Source of the DNA: an uncultured Oscillibacter sp.
Lineage (GTDB): Bacteria > Bacillota > Clostridia > Oscillospirales > Oscillospiraceae
Reading direction: 5' to 3'
Assembly (NCBI GenBank): GCA_900550685.1
Contig: URTS01000072.1
Location: 1-9,490 of the forward strand
DNA length: 9,490 nucleotides
The position numbers were made by a program, and so were the translations under genes. Numbering within the stretch: position 1 is the first letter of the stretch; every line of letters starts with the position of its first letter. Of this stretch, positions 1-7,275 are shown one piece after another. Below the pieces are notes generated by a model that saw only the letters and a program-made list of their open reading frames with translations, did no database searches and was not told where the DNA came from.

Positions 1-55
1 CCGTCTGGGCTAGAAGGGTATGGTCGCACTTGCTCAGAATGTCTTTCAGTTCCAT
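1..55 (-). CDS. deoC: Deoxyribose-phosphate aldolase, N-terminal fragment cut by the window edge
   Basis: Only the first 18 codons are inside the window. They read MELKDILSKCDHTLLAQT. The DHTLLxxT segment near the N-terminus is characteristic of DeoC, the class I aldolase that splits 2-deoxyribose 5-phosphate into glyceraldehyde 3-phosphate and acetaldehyde in the cytoplasm. The start ATG at 55-53 follows an AAAGGGG ribosome binding site with a short spacer. The gene begins 12 bases after the stop codon of the HAD hydrolase on the same strand, so it is probably the next gene of the same operon. The call rests on a very short stretch; the catalytic lysines lie outside the window, and a divergent DeoC-like aldolase cannot be excluded. 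Confidence 0.68.
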   Translation of the reverse strand, partial: MELKDILSKCDHTLLAQT

Positions 56-67
56 AAAATTCCCCTT

Positions 68-898
68 TTAGCTTCTATCGGTCTCCTCAAGGAGTCCCAA
101 CAGGTTTTTTTTCAGTTCTTCGATCGTGTACATCCGCCGATCCCACAACGAGCAGTCCTCCACATCATAGGGGGAGATCAGCCAAGTGGCTGCCCCGGCG
201 GTTTTTCCTGCATAGAGATCGTAATAGCCCTGATCGCCGATAAACAGCATTCTTTCGGGAGCAACTGCCCAATTTCGCATCCGCTGAGGGAAAGTGCGGG
301 GTTTATCGGCATCGAAAACCACCTCGTCAAAGCAGTCATCCAGCTTCAGATGCCGCAGCAGATTCCGCCCCGGCCCGTCCATGGCGTTGGAGCACACCGT
401 CAGATAGATGCCGCTCCGGCGGAGCTCCGTCAAAATTTCCCGCAGCTCCCCATCCGGCACCGGACCGAACTCCGCGCTGACCAGATCCGCTCTGGCCTGC
501 CGGAATCGGGTCCAGAAGGCATCTCCTTCCCAGCCGATGCGTCTTGCCAGATACATGGACAGGGTCCAGCCGTCGGAGAGATACGTATACTGCGTGCGGT
601 CAAAATAATCGGTCGGATCCGGGAGTAAAAGCGCCGCCTTCGAGGAAACCGCAAACAGATCCTCCGGTGTCTGTGGATGGCTCGCCGCCTGCTTGGGCAC
701 AAACCGCCCGCAGCGGAGCTGCGGATCCCGTCCAGCCAGGATCTGCTCCACACGGCTCTGAAGCGCCGGAATCCACGGGGCGTAGGGCGTATCCGCGAAA
801 AAGTGGGAGATGATCCGGGGATAGATGACCCGGTCCTGATACAGGGTCCCGTCCAGATCAAAGCAGATGGTCTCAGGCCGCCGCGTCTCCATGGTCAT
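68..898 (-). CDS. HAD-superfamily hydrolase (probable phosphatase)
   Basis: This 276-residue cytoplasmic protein has all four HAD motifs. Motif I is FDLDGT with the nucleophile D14 and acid/base D16. Motif II is the serine of VCSN (S170). Motif III is probably K199 in DADKPRTF. Motif IV is GDQGYYD with D222 and D227. The helical cap between motifs I and II (about residues 22-150) is large, as in C1-capped phosphatases of the phosphoglycolate phosphatase or sugar phosphatase type. Family members mostly remove phosphate from small phosphorylated metabolites; the substrate here cannot be read from sequence. The start ATG overlaps the stop of the phosphodiesterase gene (ATGA at 898-895) and has only a weak Shine-Dalgarno, which suggests translational coupling. 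A second ATG two codons later is also possible. The pairing with a phosphodiesterase suggests successive removal of phosphate groups, or action on a phosphosugar product, which is inference. Confidence 0.85.
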   Translation of the reverse strand: MTMETRRPETICFDLDGTLYQDRVIYPRIISHFFADTPYAPWIPALQSRVEQILAGRDPQLRCGRFVPKQAASHPQTPEDLFAVSSKAALLLPDPTDYFDRTQYTYLSDGWTLSMYLARRIGWEGDAFWTRFRQARADLVSAEFGPVPDGELREILTELRRSGIYLTVCSNAMDGPGRNLLRHLKLDDCFDEVVFDADKPRTFPQRMRNWAVAPERMLFIGDQGYYDLYAGKTAGAATWLISPYDVEDCSLWDRRMYTIEELKKNLLGLLEETDRS

Positions 899-2166
899 AC
901 CAGCAGATCCAGCGGAGCGCCGTCCATGCCTTCCGGCTGGATCCCCATCATTTTCAGGATGGTGGGCGCTTCGTCCACCAGCCGCCCGTTTTCGACGACC
1001 GCGCCCTTTTTCGCGGCGGGGCCGCAGATGATAAAGGGAGGTTTGTCACCCTTTTCCGGCAGATGGCCGTGGTTGGCGTTGGAGAGCTTATAGGCTTTCA
1101 TCTCGCTGACCGGCGTGGCCGCCTGCGTCTGATCCGTCAGCTTGCTGAAGGTCGCGGACGCCCCCGCCTCCAGCACGAAGTCAAATTCGCCGGTCAGGCG
1201 CATAGCCGCGGCTTCCTCCTTGGTAAAGACGCGCTCAATATAGCGGGGATACTTCTTCTGCAGGGCCAGCAGCTGCCGGTAAACCTCCTCCCGGTCCATC
1301 TCCGGCTGGAGGTAGATCTGCGCGCTGAGTCCGCACTGGGCCGCAAAAACGTGATAGCGGGTCACCCGGCCGTTTTCCTGCTCCAGCCAGCCCATATCCC
1401 GGAATACGGAATTTATATGGAACATTTCCGTGCAGGGCAACTGACCGTGGTCGCCCAGCAGCACGATATTGGTGTTCTCCACACCGCCGGTCTCGTCCAG
1501 CGCATCCAGCACCCGGCCGATCTGCTGATCTACAAAATCAAACGCCCTGACCAGCTCCGGGCTGTGGACACCAAGCTTATGCCGCTGGTGGTCCACATAG
1601 GAGAGGTGTAGCAGCATGAGATCCGGCTGGTGTTTCCGGATGATGTCCACGGCGCACTGGGCGGCAAATTCGTCCATCTGCGGCGTTTTCATCCAACAGA
1701 GCATATGCTTGTTCGCTTCAAAGATCTCTGCGGCGGCAGGGCTGTCGGCCTGCTGGAACCACGGCGCCGGATCGTCCTTCTCCTCCGGCGCCCAGATCTC
1801 TCCGATGTTGTAGTCCGCTCCGCTGGCACCCATCACCGGCCATGTCACCGTAGCGGTGGAAAGGCCATTGGCCTTGGCGTAGTCGATCAGCGTGGGAACG
1901 CGGATGTCCCTGCGGAACCAGTACCAGTCCGCACGGCCCTCCGCGCAGGGCTGAAACCGCTCATTGTTGCAGATGCCGTGGCGGTCTGGATAGCAGCCCG
2001 TGGCGATGGTCGTATGGCAGGGATATGTCAGCGTCGGATAAATGCAGAGGATATCCTTGGCGCAGGCGGCACCCTCCATGATCCGCCCCAGGTGGGGCAA
2101 CTGCCGCAGGCGGGGAATATCCGCCGTGATCAAGGCATCAATGGAAATCACAAGTGTTCTGTTCAT
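895..2166 (-). CDS. Alkaline-phosphatase-superfamily phosphodiesterase / nucleotide pyrophosphatase-like enzyme, cytoplasmic
   Basis: This 423-residue protein has the metal and nucleophile layout of type I phosphodiesterase/nucleotide pyrophosphatases. D10 lies in VISIDA. T47 is the likely nucleophile in YPTLTYPCH, followed by TIATGCYPDRHGI, which matches the NPP pattern PTxTxPNHxxxxTGxxPxxHGI with Cys in place of the usual Asn before His. D192 and H196 lie in YVDHQRH, D239 and H240 in LLGDHG, and H366 in NANHGH. Together these give two zinc sites. Relatives hydrolyse nucleotide or glycerophospho-diesters; phosphonoacetate hydrolase and phosphoglycerate mutases share the fold, so the exact reaction is open. 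There is no signal peptide or membrane segment, unlike many NPPs, so it should act on substrate already brought into the cell. The start has a good AAGGAGG site 7 bases upstream and overlaps the previous stop (2163-2166); the stop overlaps the HAD start. Confidence 0.85.
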   Translation of the reverse strand: MNRTLVISIDALITADIPRLRQLPHLGRIMEGAACAKDILCIYPTLTYPCHTTIATGCYPDRHGICNNERFQPCAEGRADWYWFRRDIRVPTLIDYAKANGLSTATVTWPVMGASGADYNIGEIWAPEEKDDPAPWFQQADSPAAAEIFEANKHMLCWMKTPQMDEFAAQCAVDIIRKHQPDLMLLHLSYVDHQRHKLGVHSPELVRAFDFVDQQIGRVLDALDETGGVENTNIVLLGDHGQLPCTEMFHINSVFRDMGWLEQENGRVTRYHVFAAQCGLSAQIYLQPEMDREEVYRQLLALQKKYPRYIERVFTKEEAAAMRLTGEFDFVLEAGASATFSKLTDQTQAATPVSEMKAYKLSNANHGHLPEKGDKPPFIICGPAAKKGAVVENGRLVDEAPTILKMMGIQPEGMDGAPLDLLV

Positions 2167-2738
2167 TCTTCGTCCTCCTTCATACGCTCTGCAAGCTCCT
2201 GCTCCATTGCCTGACGCCAGAGTGCCTCGTCAGGTCCCAGATCCGCCTCTGGCGCGACCTTGGCGGACTCCGTTAGGAAATGCTCGATCCCTCTGCCAAG
2301 GCGCTGGCCTTCGATGGTATGCCGGTCAAAGATGTAATCCGGTAGGTCGAACGCTTCGCCGTCACGGATGCGCCGCTTCGTCACGCTGCTGAGCAGGCTG
2401 GACCCGCGCTCTTTCCGGCAGGCGCAGAGGTATCGCACTGCGTGGATAAACAGCAGCGTATAGTCCGACGTATCCCGGGGAAACCGGCGGCTGATGCTCC
2501 ACAGGGCCTCCACCACCACCGGCGCCACCGGCTGTCCAAGGCCGATATCCTCCGCGCTGATGATTTTCAGCCGCTGCCAGAGGTATTCTGTCATCTCCTC
2601 ACCGACGAGATACAACTCATAGGCTGCTCTGGCGGCCTGCTCCGTTTTTCCCCGCCGGATAAATTTCTGCAATGCGGAGATCACGACATCCGCCGGCTGT
2701 CCGCTGGCTGTCACGATATCATGATACAGTATCTCCAT
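2163..2738 (-). CDS. Stand-alone RarA/MgsA C-terminal-domain-like protein, function unknown
   Basis: This 191-residue protein resembles the C-terminal helical region of the RarA/MgsA AAA+ ATPase. Residues 17-70 contain ISALQKFIRRG, then a helix pair, then RLKIISAEDIGLGQP, closely like the RarA pattern of a repeated helical unit ending in RLxxxASEDIGLADP. Residues 138-150 (DRHTIEGQRLGRG) and an acidic C-terminus follow. No Walker A or B motif is present, so it is not an ATPase by itself. RarA acts at stalled replication forks; this domain mediates tetramer formation there. What a free copy does in a transport operon is unknown. A ribosome site, AAAGGAG, lies about 11 bases before the ATG. The gene sits 74 bases after the binding-protein gene, past a hairpin, and overlaps the phosphodiesterase start by four bases. 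The family assignment comes from recalled motif resemblance only and could be wrong. Confidence 0.6.
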   Translation of the reverse strand: MEILYHDIVTASGQPADVVISALQKFIRRGKTEQAARAAYELYLVGEEMTEYLWQRLKIISAEDIGLGQPVAPVVVEALWSISRRFPRDTSDYTLLFIHAVRYLCACRKERGSSLLSSVTKRRIRDGEAFDLPDYIFDRHTIEGQRLGRGIEHFLTESAKVAPEADLGPDEALWRQAMEQELAERMKEDEE

Positions 2739-2762
2739 GCACCCTCAAACTCCTTTCATGAA

Positions 2763-2798
2763 AGAAATGCAGACTGGTTCCCCCCAGTCTGCATTTCT
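2763..2798 (-). terminator. 15-bp perfect hairpin after the binding-protein gene (partial terminator or mRNA-stabilising stem)
   Basis: Arms at 2763-2777 and 2784-2798 are perfectly complementary over 15 bp around a 6-base loop. In the direction of transcription (minus) the stem ends in ATTTCT followed by TTC, giving a U-rich but interrupted tail. It lies 14 bases after the stop of the solute-binding protein gene and shortly before the ribosome site of the next gene. A weak terminator or 3'-end-protecting stem at this place would give much more binding protein than downstream enzymes. The hairpin is seen directly; the effect is inferred. Confidence 0.75.
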
Positions 2799-2812
2799 GT
2801 GTGTGGGGTTGT

Positions 2813-4159
2813 TCAGTTGAGTCCCACGGTCTGCTTCAGATTGTTCAGAGCGGTCTCGGGCTCTACGCCGTTGTCCGCTACTTCCTGCATCATGGTCTTC
2901 ACTGCGCTGTTCACGGCGCTGGAGGTCGTGACTCCGTTGGTAAATGCAGGCTCATAGAAGTAGCAGCTGCTCTGGCTGACACCGGCGGTCAGGAAGTCGT
3001 GACCGTCCGCCACATAGTTCTGATACTCCTGGCTGTCCACAACGGACTGACGGATCGGCAGATAGCCGGTGCCGCCGGTGACAACCGCCAGGTTGGCCTC
3101 ATAGGAGGTCATGAACTTCATGAATTCATAGGAGGCATAGGCTTTCTCCGCGTCGCCGGTGGTGTTCAGCGCCACGATCACGTGGCCTGCGCACAGGTTG
3201 GCGGCGGTGTCGCTGCTGACCTGGGGAATGGGTGCGGTAGCCCAGTTCAGATCCGGATTCTTACTGGGGATGTAGCTGGCCTCCACGCTGTCGCCAATGT
3301 ACATGGGGATCTGCTCATTGGCAAAGGGGCCGGAGAAGAACATATCCTCGCCTGCGGTGCGCCAGATGCCGCGGTCAACATTGTCCTTCCAAAGGTTCAG
3401 GACCTTCAGAGCCACGTCCGCATCCTCGTTGGCAAAGTAGATGTTGCCGTTCTGATCGGTATAGCGTCCGCCGAACTGCTTCACCAGCGTCATGAAGCTG
3501 CCTGCCAGATTGTCCCAGCCGAAGGCGGGGGCGCCGGTGATCTCACGGATCTTGCTGCAGGTATCCACCATCTCGTCCCAGGTGGTGGGGACCGTCAGGT
3601 TGTTCTTCTCGAAGAAGTCCACGTTGTAATAGAGGACCTCAGAGTAGGAATGGATGGGCAGAGAATAGGTGCCCTCCTTCTCATAGTTGGAGTTGGCGTT
3701 CCGCAGACCCTCGAAAATGTCGTTATAATCGCTGATGCCCACATCGGGGTCGCTGATGTAGGGAGCCAGATCCACCACATAGTCGGTCTGGAGGTAATCC
3801 GCCACATAGGGACGGAGGGCCAGCGTCACGTCCGGCGCGTTGCCGGCCTTGATCGCCGCAATGACGTTGGAGTACAGCTCGGAGCTGCTGCCGTTAAAGG
3901 TGGGAACCACTGTGATCCCCTTCTCCTGTCCCACGGTGTCGTTGAACTCCTTGATCAGGTTTTCCAGGATCTCGGCGTGGACGGGGTTGGAAATGGAGTG
4001 CCAGAACTGGATCTCCACCGGAGAGGAGATCTCCTTCACCAGTGTATCCTCCTTCTGCGTGCCGCTGCCGGCAGCAGCCTGCTCTCCGGTTTTGGAACCG
4101 CAGGCAGCCAGCGACAGAGCCATGGTCATTGCTAAAAACAAGCTGACGATCTTTTTCAT
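2813..4159 (-). CDS. Extracellular solute-binding lipoprotein of a sugar / glycerol-phosphate-type ABC importer
   Basis: This 448-residue protein is a family 1 solute-binding protein, the substrate receptor of the importer encoded just upstream. Residues 1-19 are a lipoprotein signal peptide with the lipobox SLAAC, so C20 would be lipid-anchored to the outer face of the membrane, as usual in Gram-positive bacteria. A low-complexity linker (about 21-45) leads to the mature domain. Family marks include VEIQFWHSIS (48-57), AIKAGNAPDV (102-111), YSLPIHSYSEVLYYNVDFFEKN (165-186 region) and PTTWDEM (191-197). The overall pattern, in particular WHS followed later by SLPIHS, is closest in memory to UgpB-like glycerol-3-phosphate binding proteins and related sugar binders, but ligand residues cannot be assigned. 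A strong AGGAGGAG site lies 7 bases before the ATG. Length is normal for the family. Confidence 0.93.
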   Translation of the reverse strand: MKKIVSLFLAMTMALSLAACGSKTGEQAAAGSGTQKEDTLVKEISSPVEIQFWHSISNPVHAEILENLIKEFNDTVGQEKGITVVPTFNGSSSELYSNVIAAIKAGNAPDVTLALRPYVADYLQTDYVVDLAPYISDPDVGISDYNDIFEGLRNANSNYEKEGTYSLPIHSYSEVLYYNVDFFEKNNLTVPTTWDEMVDTCSKIREITGAPAFGWDNLAGSFMTLVKQFGGRYTDQNGNIYFANEDADVALKVLNLWKDNVDRGIWRTAGEDMFFSGPFANEQIPMYIGDSVEASYIPSKNPDLNWATAPIPQVSSDTAANLCAGHVIVALNTTGDAEKAYASYEFMKFMTSYEANLAVVTGGTGYLPIRQSVVDSQEYQNYVADGHDFLTAGVSQSSCYFYEPAFTNGVTTSSAVNSAVKTMMQEVADNGVEPETALNNLKQTVGLN

Positions 4160-4235
4160 AAAAATGCTCCTCCTGTAAAACTTGGTTTTCTGAAAGTGTT
4201 GCTATATTGTGCATGGCCGCCCTGCAGCCACGCGG

Positions 4236-5057
4236 TCAACCTTTGATGCCGCCCCGGGAAACGCCTTCGATGATCTGCTTGTGGAATGCCAGATAAAACA
4301 GCAGCATGGGCAGCAGGACGATGGTGGCGCCGGCCATCTGCAGATTGACCTGAGAGCTGACTGCGTCCCGGAAATGCAGCAGACCGATAGCCATGACCCG
4401 GTGGGCGTCGTCCTTGGAGACCATCAGGGGCCAGATGAACGAGTTCCACTGGCTGATAAACGTCAGAATGCCGATGGTAGCGATGGCGTTCTTGTTCATG
4501 GGGATCATGACCCGCAGCAGATACCGCAGGTCGCCGCAGCCGTCCACCTTCGCGGCCCGGTACAGCACCGATGGGACCTGCATGAAATACTCCCGCATCA
4601 TGTAGATGTAGAAGCCGCTGGCCAGCGTGGGAACGATCATGCCCTGAAAGGTATTGACCCAGTGCAGGCGGCTGATGGTAATGAAATTCTGGATGATGAG
4701 CAGCTCGGAGGGCACCATCATCGTGGCAAGGCACAGGAAAAAGAACACGGTCTTGCCGCGGAATTCATAGATCGTAAAGGCATAGGCCGCCAGCACCGTG
4801 AGGATCAGCGTCAGCAGCGTCCCCAGTCCAGCCACCAGGATCGAGTTGCGGAAGTACAGGCCGAAGGGCGCTGTCCGCAAAGCCTCCGCGTAGTTGCCCC
4901 ACTGCGGGATATCCGGAAGCAGGATCGGCGGGATCGCAACGGATTCCGGAAGGGTCTTCAAAGAGGTCGCCAGCATCCACACAAAGGGGAACATCATCAC
5001 AAATGCGCCGATGATCAGCACGATCAGCTTGACGGATTGGGCAAAGCGTCTGCTCAT
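4236..5057 (-). CDS. ABC transporter permease, MalG/UgpE type
   Basis: This is the second membrane subunit of the importer, 273 residues from the chosen start. Hydrophobic segments lie near residues 9-30, 68-97, 102-122, 140-156, 192-208 and 240-258, fitting six membrane helices. The cytoplasmic EAA loop that docks on the ATPase is visible at about 168-187 (YRAAKVDGCGDLRYLLRVMIP). The C-terminus ends in GVSRGGIKG, resembling the GLTAGAVKG tail of MalG/UgpE proteins. An in-frame ATG at 5081 would add eight residues but overlaps the previous gene and lacks a ribosome site. The ATG at 5057 follows AAAGGAGGG at a normal distance, so it is preferred. The gene is followed by a 76-base gap before the binding-protein gene. 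Confidence 0.93.
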   Translation of the reverse strand: MSRRFAQSVKLIVLIIGAFVMMFPFVWMLATSLKTLPESVAIPPILLPDIPQWGNYAEALRTAPFGLYFRNSILVAGLGTLLTLILTVLAAYAFTIYEFRGKTVFFFLCLATMMVPSELLIIQNFITISRLHWVNTFQGMIVPTLASGFYIYMMREYFMQVPSVLYRAAKVDGCGDLRYLLRVMIPMNKNAIATIGILTFISQWNSFIWPLMVSKDDAHRVMAIGLLHFRDAVSSQVNLQMAGATIVLLPMLLFYLAFHKQIIEGVSRGGIKG

Positions 5058-5066
5058 GATACGGTT

Positions 5067-5075
5067 CCCTCCTTT
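5067..5075 (-). promoter_or_regulatory. Ribosome binding site that fixes the MalG/UgpE-type permease start
   Basis: On the minus strand this reads AAAGGAGGG and ends 9 bases before the ATG at 5057. It overlaps the stop codon (5076-5074) of the preceding permease gene. The alternative ATG at 5081 lies upstream of this site and has no purine-rich stretch of its own, so the shorter protein is the likely product. Confidence 0.8.
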
Positions 5076-5997
5076 ATACATAGTGCACCAGCCGTCTGGA
5101 CACCCATTTTTGTATCGCCGTCAGCGCCAGAACGATCACCAGGAAAATAATGGCCGCCGCGGAAGCGTAATGGACCTGAGAGCGGTTGAAGAACATATCG
5201 TAGATGTAATAGACCACCGTGATGGCGCTGTTGCCGGGGCCTGCGCCGTTACCGCCGAAGAGCGAGTATACCTCGTTATAGGTCTTGAAGGCGTGGATCA
5301 CCGAGATGATGACTACCATCCAGAAGGTAGATGACAGCAGCGGCATGGTGATGCGGAAAAAGACCCGGTGCGGCGGTGTTCCATCGATGCGGGCCGCCTG
5401 ATAATACTGTGGGTCGATCTTTTGCAGCCCCGCCAGAAACAGAACGATCTTAAAGGCGAGGCCGTTCCAGACGGTAAAAATGGTTACGGAGACAATGGTC
5501 AGATTGGGCGCCGTCAGCCATTTTTGCGGCGCTACACCCAGAAAGCTGAGAAAATAATTGATGTAGCCGTAGTCGGAGTGGAACAGCCAGCGGAACACCA
5601 GTCCGATGGCAATGGTAGAGGTCACATAGGGGAGAAAATAAATGGTCTGGAACACGCCACGGCCCTTGCGGAGGGAGTTGATGAACAGTGCCGAGCCAAG
5701 GGCCAGCACAATGGTGATGGGCACGCCCACCGCCACAATGATCAGGGTGTTCCGCAGCGCCAGATGGAAGGCCGGGTCCTTCAGCACATAGGCAAAGGAG
5801 GCAAGGCCAAGGCCCTTGCCGGTATCCGTCAGATACACATAGCTCTCATAGAAGCCCATTCTCAGCGTCTTGACGATGGGATAGAACACAAACACGCCCA
5901 GAACGGCAAACGCCGGCAGCAGATAAAGATAGGCTTTCGCACTGAAACGGGTGTTTCCCAGCGGATTCTCCACCCGCTGACGATCCCGGCGGCTCAT
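5074..5997 (-). CDS. ABC transporter permease, MalF/UgpA type
   Basis: This is the first membrane subunit of the importer, 307 residues. After a basic N-terminus, hydrophobic segments occur near 23-43, 82-106, 117-137, 166-190, 222-236 and 277-295, consistent with six helices. The EAA loop is at about 199-220 (YQAARIDGTPPHRVFFRITMP), with the conserved A201-A202, D205-G206 and P219, which contacts the ATPase. N-terminal LLPAFAVLGVFVFYPI is typical of UgpA/MalF relatives, and the short periplasmic loop fits UgpA rather than enterobacterial MalF. The ATG overlaps the ATPase stop (ATGA at 5997-5994) and GGGGAGG lies 7 bases before it. Its stop lies 16 bases before the start of the next permease gene. 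Confidence 0.93.
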   Translation of the reverse strand: MSRRDRQRVENPLGNTRFSAKAYLYLLPAFAVLGVFVFYPIVKTLRMGFYESYVYLTDTGKGLGLASFAYVLKDPAFHLALRNTLIIVAVGVPITIVLALGSALFINSLRKGRGVFQTIYFLPYVTSTIAIGLVFRWLFHSDYGYINYFLSFLGVAPQKWLTAPNLTIVSVTIFTVWNGLAFKIVLFLAGLQKIDPQYYQAARIDGTPPHRVFFRITMPLLSSTFWMVVIISVIHAFKTYNEVYSLFGGNGAGPGNSAITVVYYIYDMFFNRSQVHYASAAAIIFLVIVLALTAIQKWVSRRLVHYV

Positions 5998-7046
5998 TGC
6001 CCTGCCTCCCCGTACAGCCGGGTGCCGGTGGCTTCGTCAAAGAAATAAACGAATCGGGGATCCAGCGTCAGGCTGACGGTATCACCCACCCGGACCGGTT
6101 CCGTAACGTCCAGCAGCGCCCGCGCCTTGGTGCCGGCAAGCTGGAAGGTGATCTGGTTGTCCTTGCCGTGCTGTTCCACAGCCTGCACCTGAACGGCAAG
6201 GCCGTCGCCCTTCCGCCATGCTTCCGGGCGGATTCCCGTGACGACCGCGCCCTCATGCCTGAGGGACAGGGGAAGGCGGCAGGTGTCAGAGATCTGAAGG
6301 CAGCCGTCCTGCACGGGAAAACGGAAATAGGAGATGGGGGGATTGCCAAGGAAGGACGCCACGAACTGATTGCCGGGGTTCAGGTACATCTCCTGCGGCG
6401 CGCACTGCTGCTGCACAATGCCCTTCTTCATCAGCACGATCTCATCGGTGATGCTCATGGCTTCCTCCTGATCGTGGGTCACAAACACGGTGGTCACGCC
6501 GGTCTCGATCTGGATCCGGCGGATCTCCTCCCGCATTTCCAAGCGCAGGCGGGCGTCCAGATTGGACAGCGGTTCATCCAGCAGCAGGATCTCTGGCTGC
6601 TTCACCAGTGCCCGGGCGATGGCCACCCGCTGCTGCTGGCCGCCGGAGAGCTGGCTGGGCTTCCGCTTCAAAAGATCTCCGATCTGCACCAGCTTTGCCA
6701 TTTCCTCCGTGCGTTCCCGGATCTCCTCTTTTTTGACCTTTTGATTCACTAGGGGGAACGCAATGTTCTGCTCCACAGTCATGTGGGGATAGAGGGCATA
6801 GTTCTGGAAAACGAGGCCGATCCCCCGCTTTTCCGGAGGCAGCAGCGTAACATCCCGGTCTCCGAAAAAGATCCGGCCGGACGTAGGACTCTGAAGGCCG
6901 GAGATTAGATACAGCAGCGTTGATTTTCCGCATCCGCTGGGGCCGAGAAGTCCCGTCAGCTTTCCGTCCTGAATAGTCAGGTCTCCGGTATCCAGAGCGC
7001 GGACTTCCGCAAAGTCTTTCACCAGTTTTTCCAAGTGAAGCTCCAT
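5994..7046 (-). CDS. ABC transporter ATP-binding protein, MalK/UgpC/MsmX type
   Basis: This 350-residue protein is the energising subunit of the importer and works at the inner face of the membrane. Its nucleotide-binding domain is complete: Walker A GPSGCGKST (35-43), Q-loop Q81, signature LSGGQQQR (133-140), Walker B ILLLDEP (153-159), D-loop SNLDA (161-165) and switch H191. After about residue 240 comes a TOBE-like beta-rich regulatory domain with TGIRPEAW, as in MalK/UgpC. Many Firmicutes sugar importers share a distant MsmX ATPase; here a dedicated one is the first gene of the operon. The start ATG has GGGAGGAG 7 bases upstream and lies about 26 bases from the predicted transcription start. 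Confidence 0.95.
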   Translation of the reverse strand: MELHLEKLVKDFAEVRALDTGDLTIQDGKLTGLLGPSGCGKSTLLYLISGLQSPTSGRIFFGDRDVTLLPPEKRGIGLVFQNYALYPHMTVEQNIAFPLVNQKVKKEEIRERTEEMAKLVQIGDLLKRKPSQLSGGQQQRVAIARALVKQPEILLLDEPLSNLDARLRLEMREEIRRIQIETGVTTVFVTHDQEEAMSITDEIVLMKKGIVQQQCAPQEMYLNPGNQFVASFLGNPPISYFRFPVQDGCLQISDTCRLPLSLRHEGAVVTGIRPEAWRKGDGLAVQVQAVEQHGKDNQITFQLAGTKARALLDVTEPVRVGDTVSLTLDPRFVYFFDEATGTRLYGEAGQ

Positions 7047-7078
7047 ACTTTGGCTCCTCCCTGTTTTGTGATACCAGA

Positions 7079-7107
7079 ATCATATATGACCAGGCAATTT
7101 TTGTCAA
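7079..7107 (-). promoter_or_regulatory. Promoter of the importer/phosphodiesterase operon
   Basis: On the minus strand the -35 box TTGACA (7107-7102) and the -10 box TATGAT (7084-7079) are separated by exactly 17 bases. This is close to the vegetative sigma consensus. Transcription should start near 7072, giving a leader of about 26 bases before the ATPase ATG at 7046. Such a strong promoter next to a DeoR-type regulator suggests control by repression. A weak TGAT-N6-ATCA inverted repeat (7069-7082) covers the -10 and start region. Confidence 0.75.
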
Positions 7108-7130
7108 TATCTCCATATTTCTGCGTTTTA

Positions 7131-7146
7131 TGATAAGATTTTATCT
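7131..7146. promoter_or_regulatory. Candidate DeoR-family operator, copy 1
   Basis: TGATAAGATTTTATCT contains an inverted repeat, GATAA and TTATC, around four bases. It lies 24 bases upstream of the -35 box of the minus-strand operon promoter. It matches copy 2 (7299-7314) at 11 of 14 positions in the core GATAA-N4-TWATC-like unit. A regulator bound here could act with one bound at the divergent promoter. The repeat is seen directly; binding is inferred. Confidence 0.4.
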
Positions 7147-7275
7147 TTTTGAAGGGCACGAATGGGCAATTATTCTGTATTGTTTCATAATCATTCTCGT
7201 CTTTTCACGTTTTGAGCCATTATTGTCTTTCCATTTCACTTTTCGTTTATTATTTTTTACAAATTTTGTGTATTT

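Noticed and set aside
2801..4135. Long plus-strand open frame (444 codons) opposite the solute-binding protein gene
   Set aside because: It is the antisense shadow of a clear lipoprotein gene with signal peptide and ribosome site; it has no recognisable domain and no ribosome site of its own.
4160..4235. Possible internal promoter before the solute-binding protein gene
   Set aside because: TTGACC and a TATA-like stretch are present but their spacing (about 27 bases) is wrong for a normal promoter.
5058..5081. Upstream ATG for the MalG/UgpE-type permease
   Set aside because: No ribosome site precedes it, while AAAGGAGGG lies correctly before the ATG at 5057.
4209..5150. Plus-strand open frame opposite the MalG/UgpE-type permease
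   Set aside because: Composition is rich in H, Q, D and R as expected for antisense of membrane-protein codons, and it has no known motif.
5994..6752. Plus-strand open frame opposite the ABC ATPase
   Set aside because: The opposite strand carries every ABC ATPase motif in order, so this is a shadow.
6574..7116. Minus-strand frame starting upstream of the ATPase gene in a different frame
   Set aside because: Its start lies within the predicted -35/-10 spacing upstream of the transcription start, and the rest is a frame-shifted reading of the ATPase.
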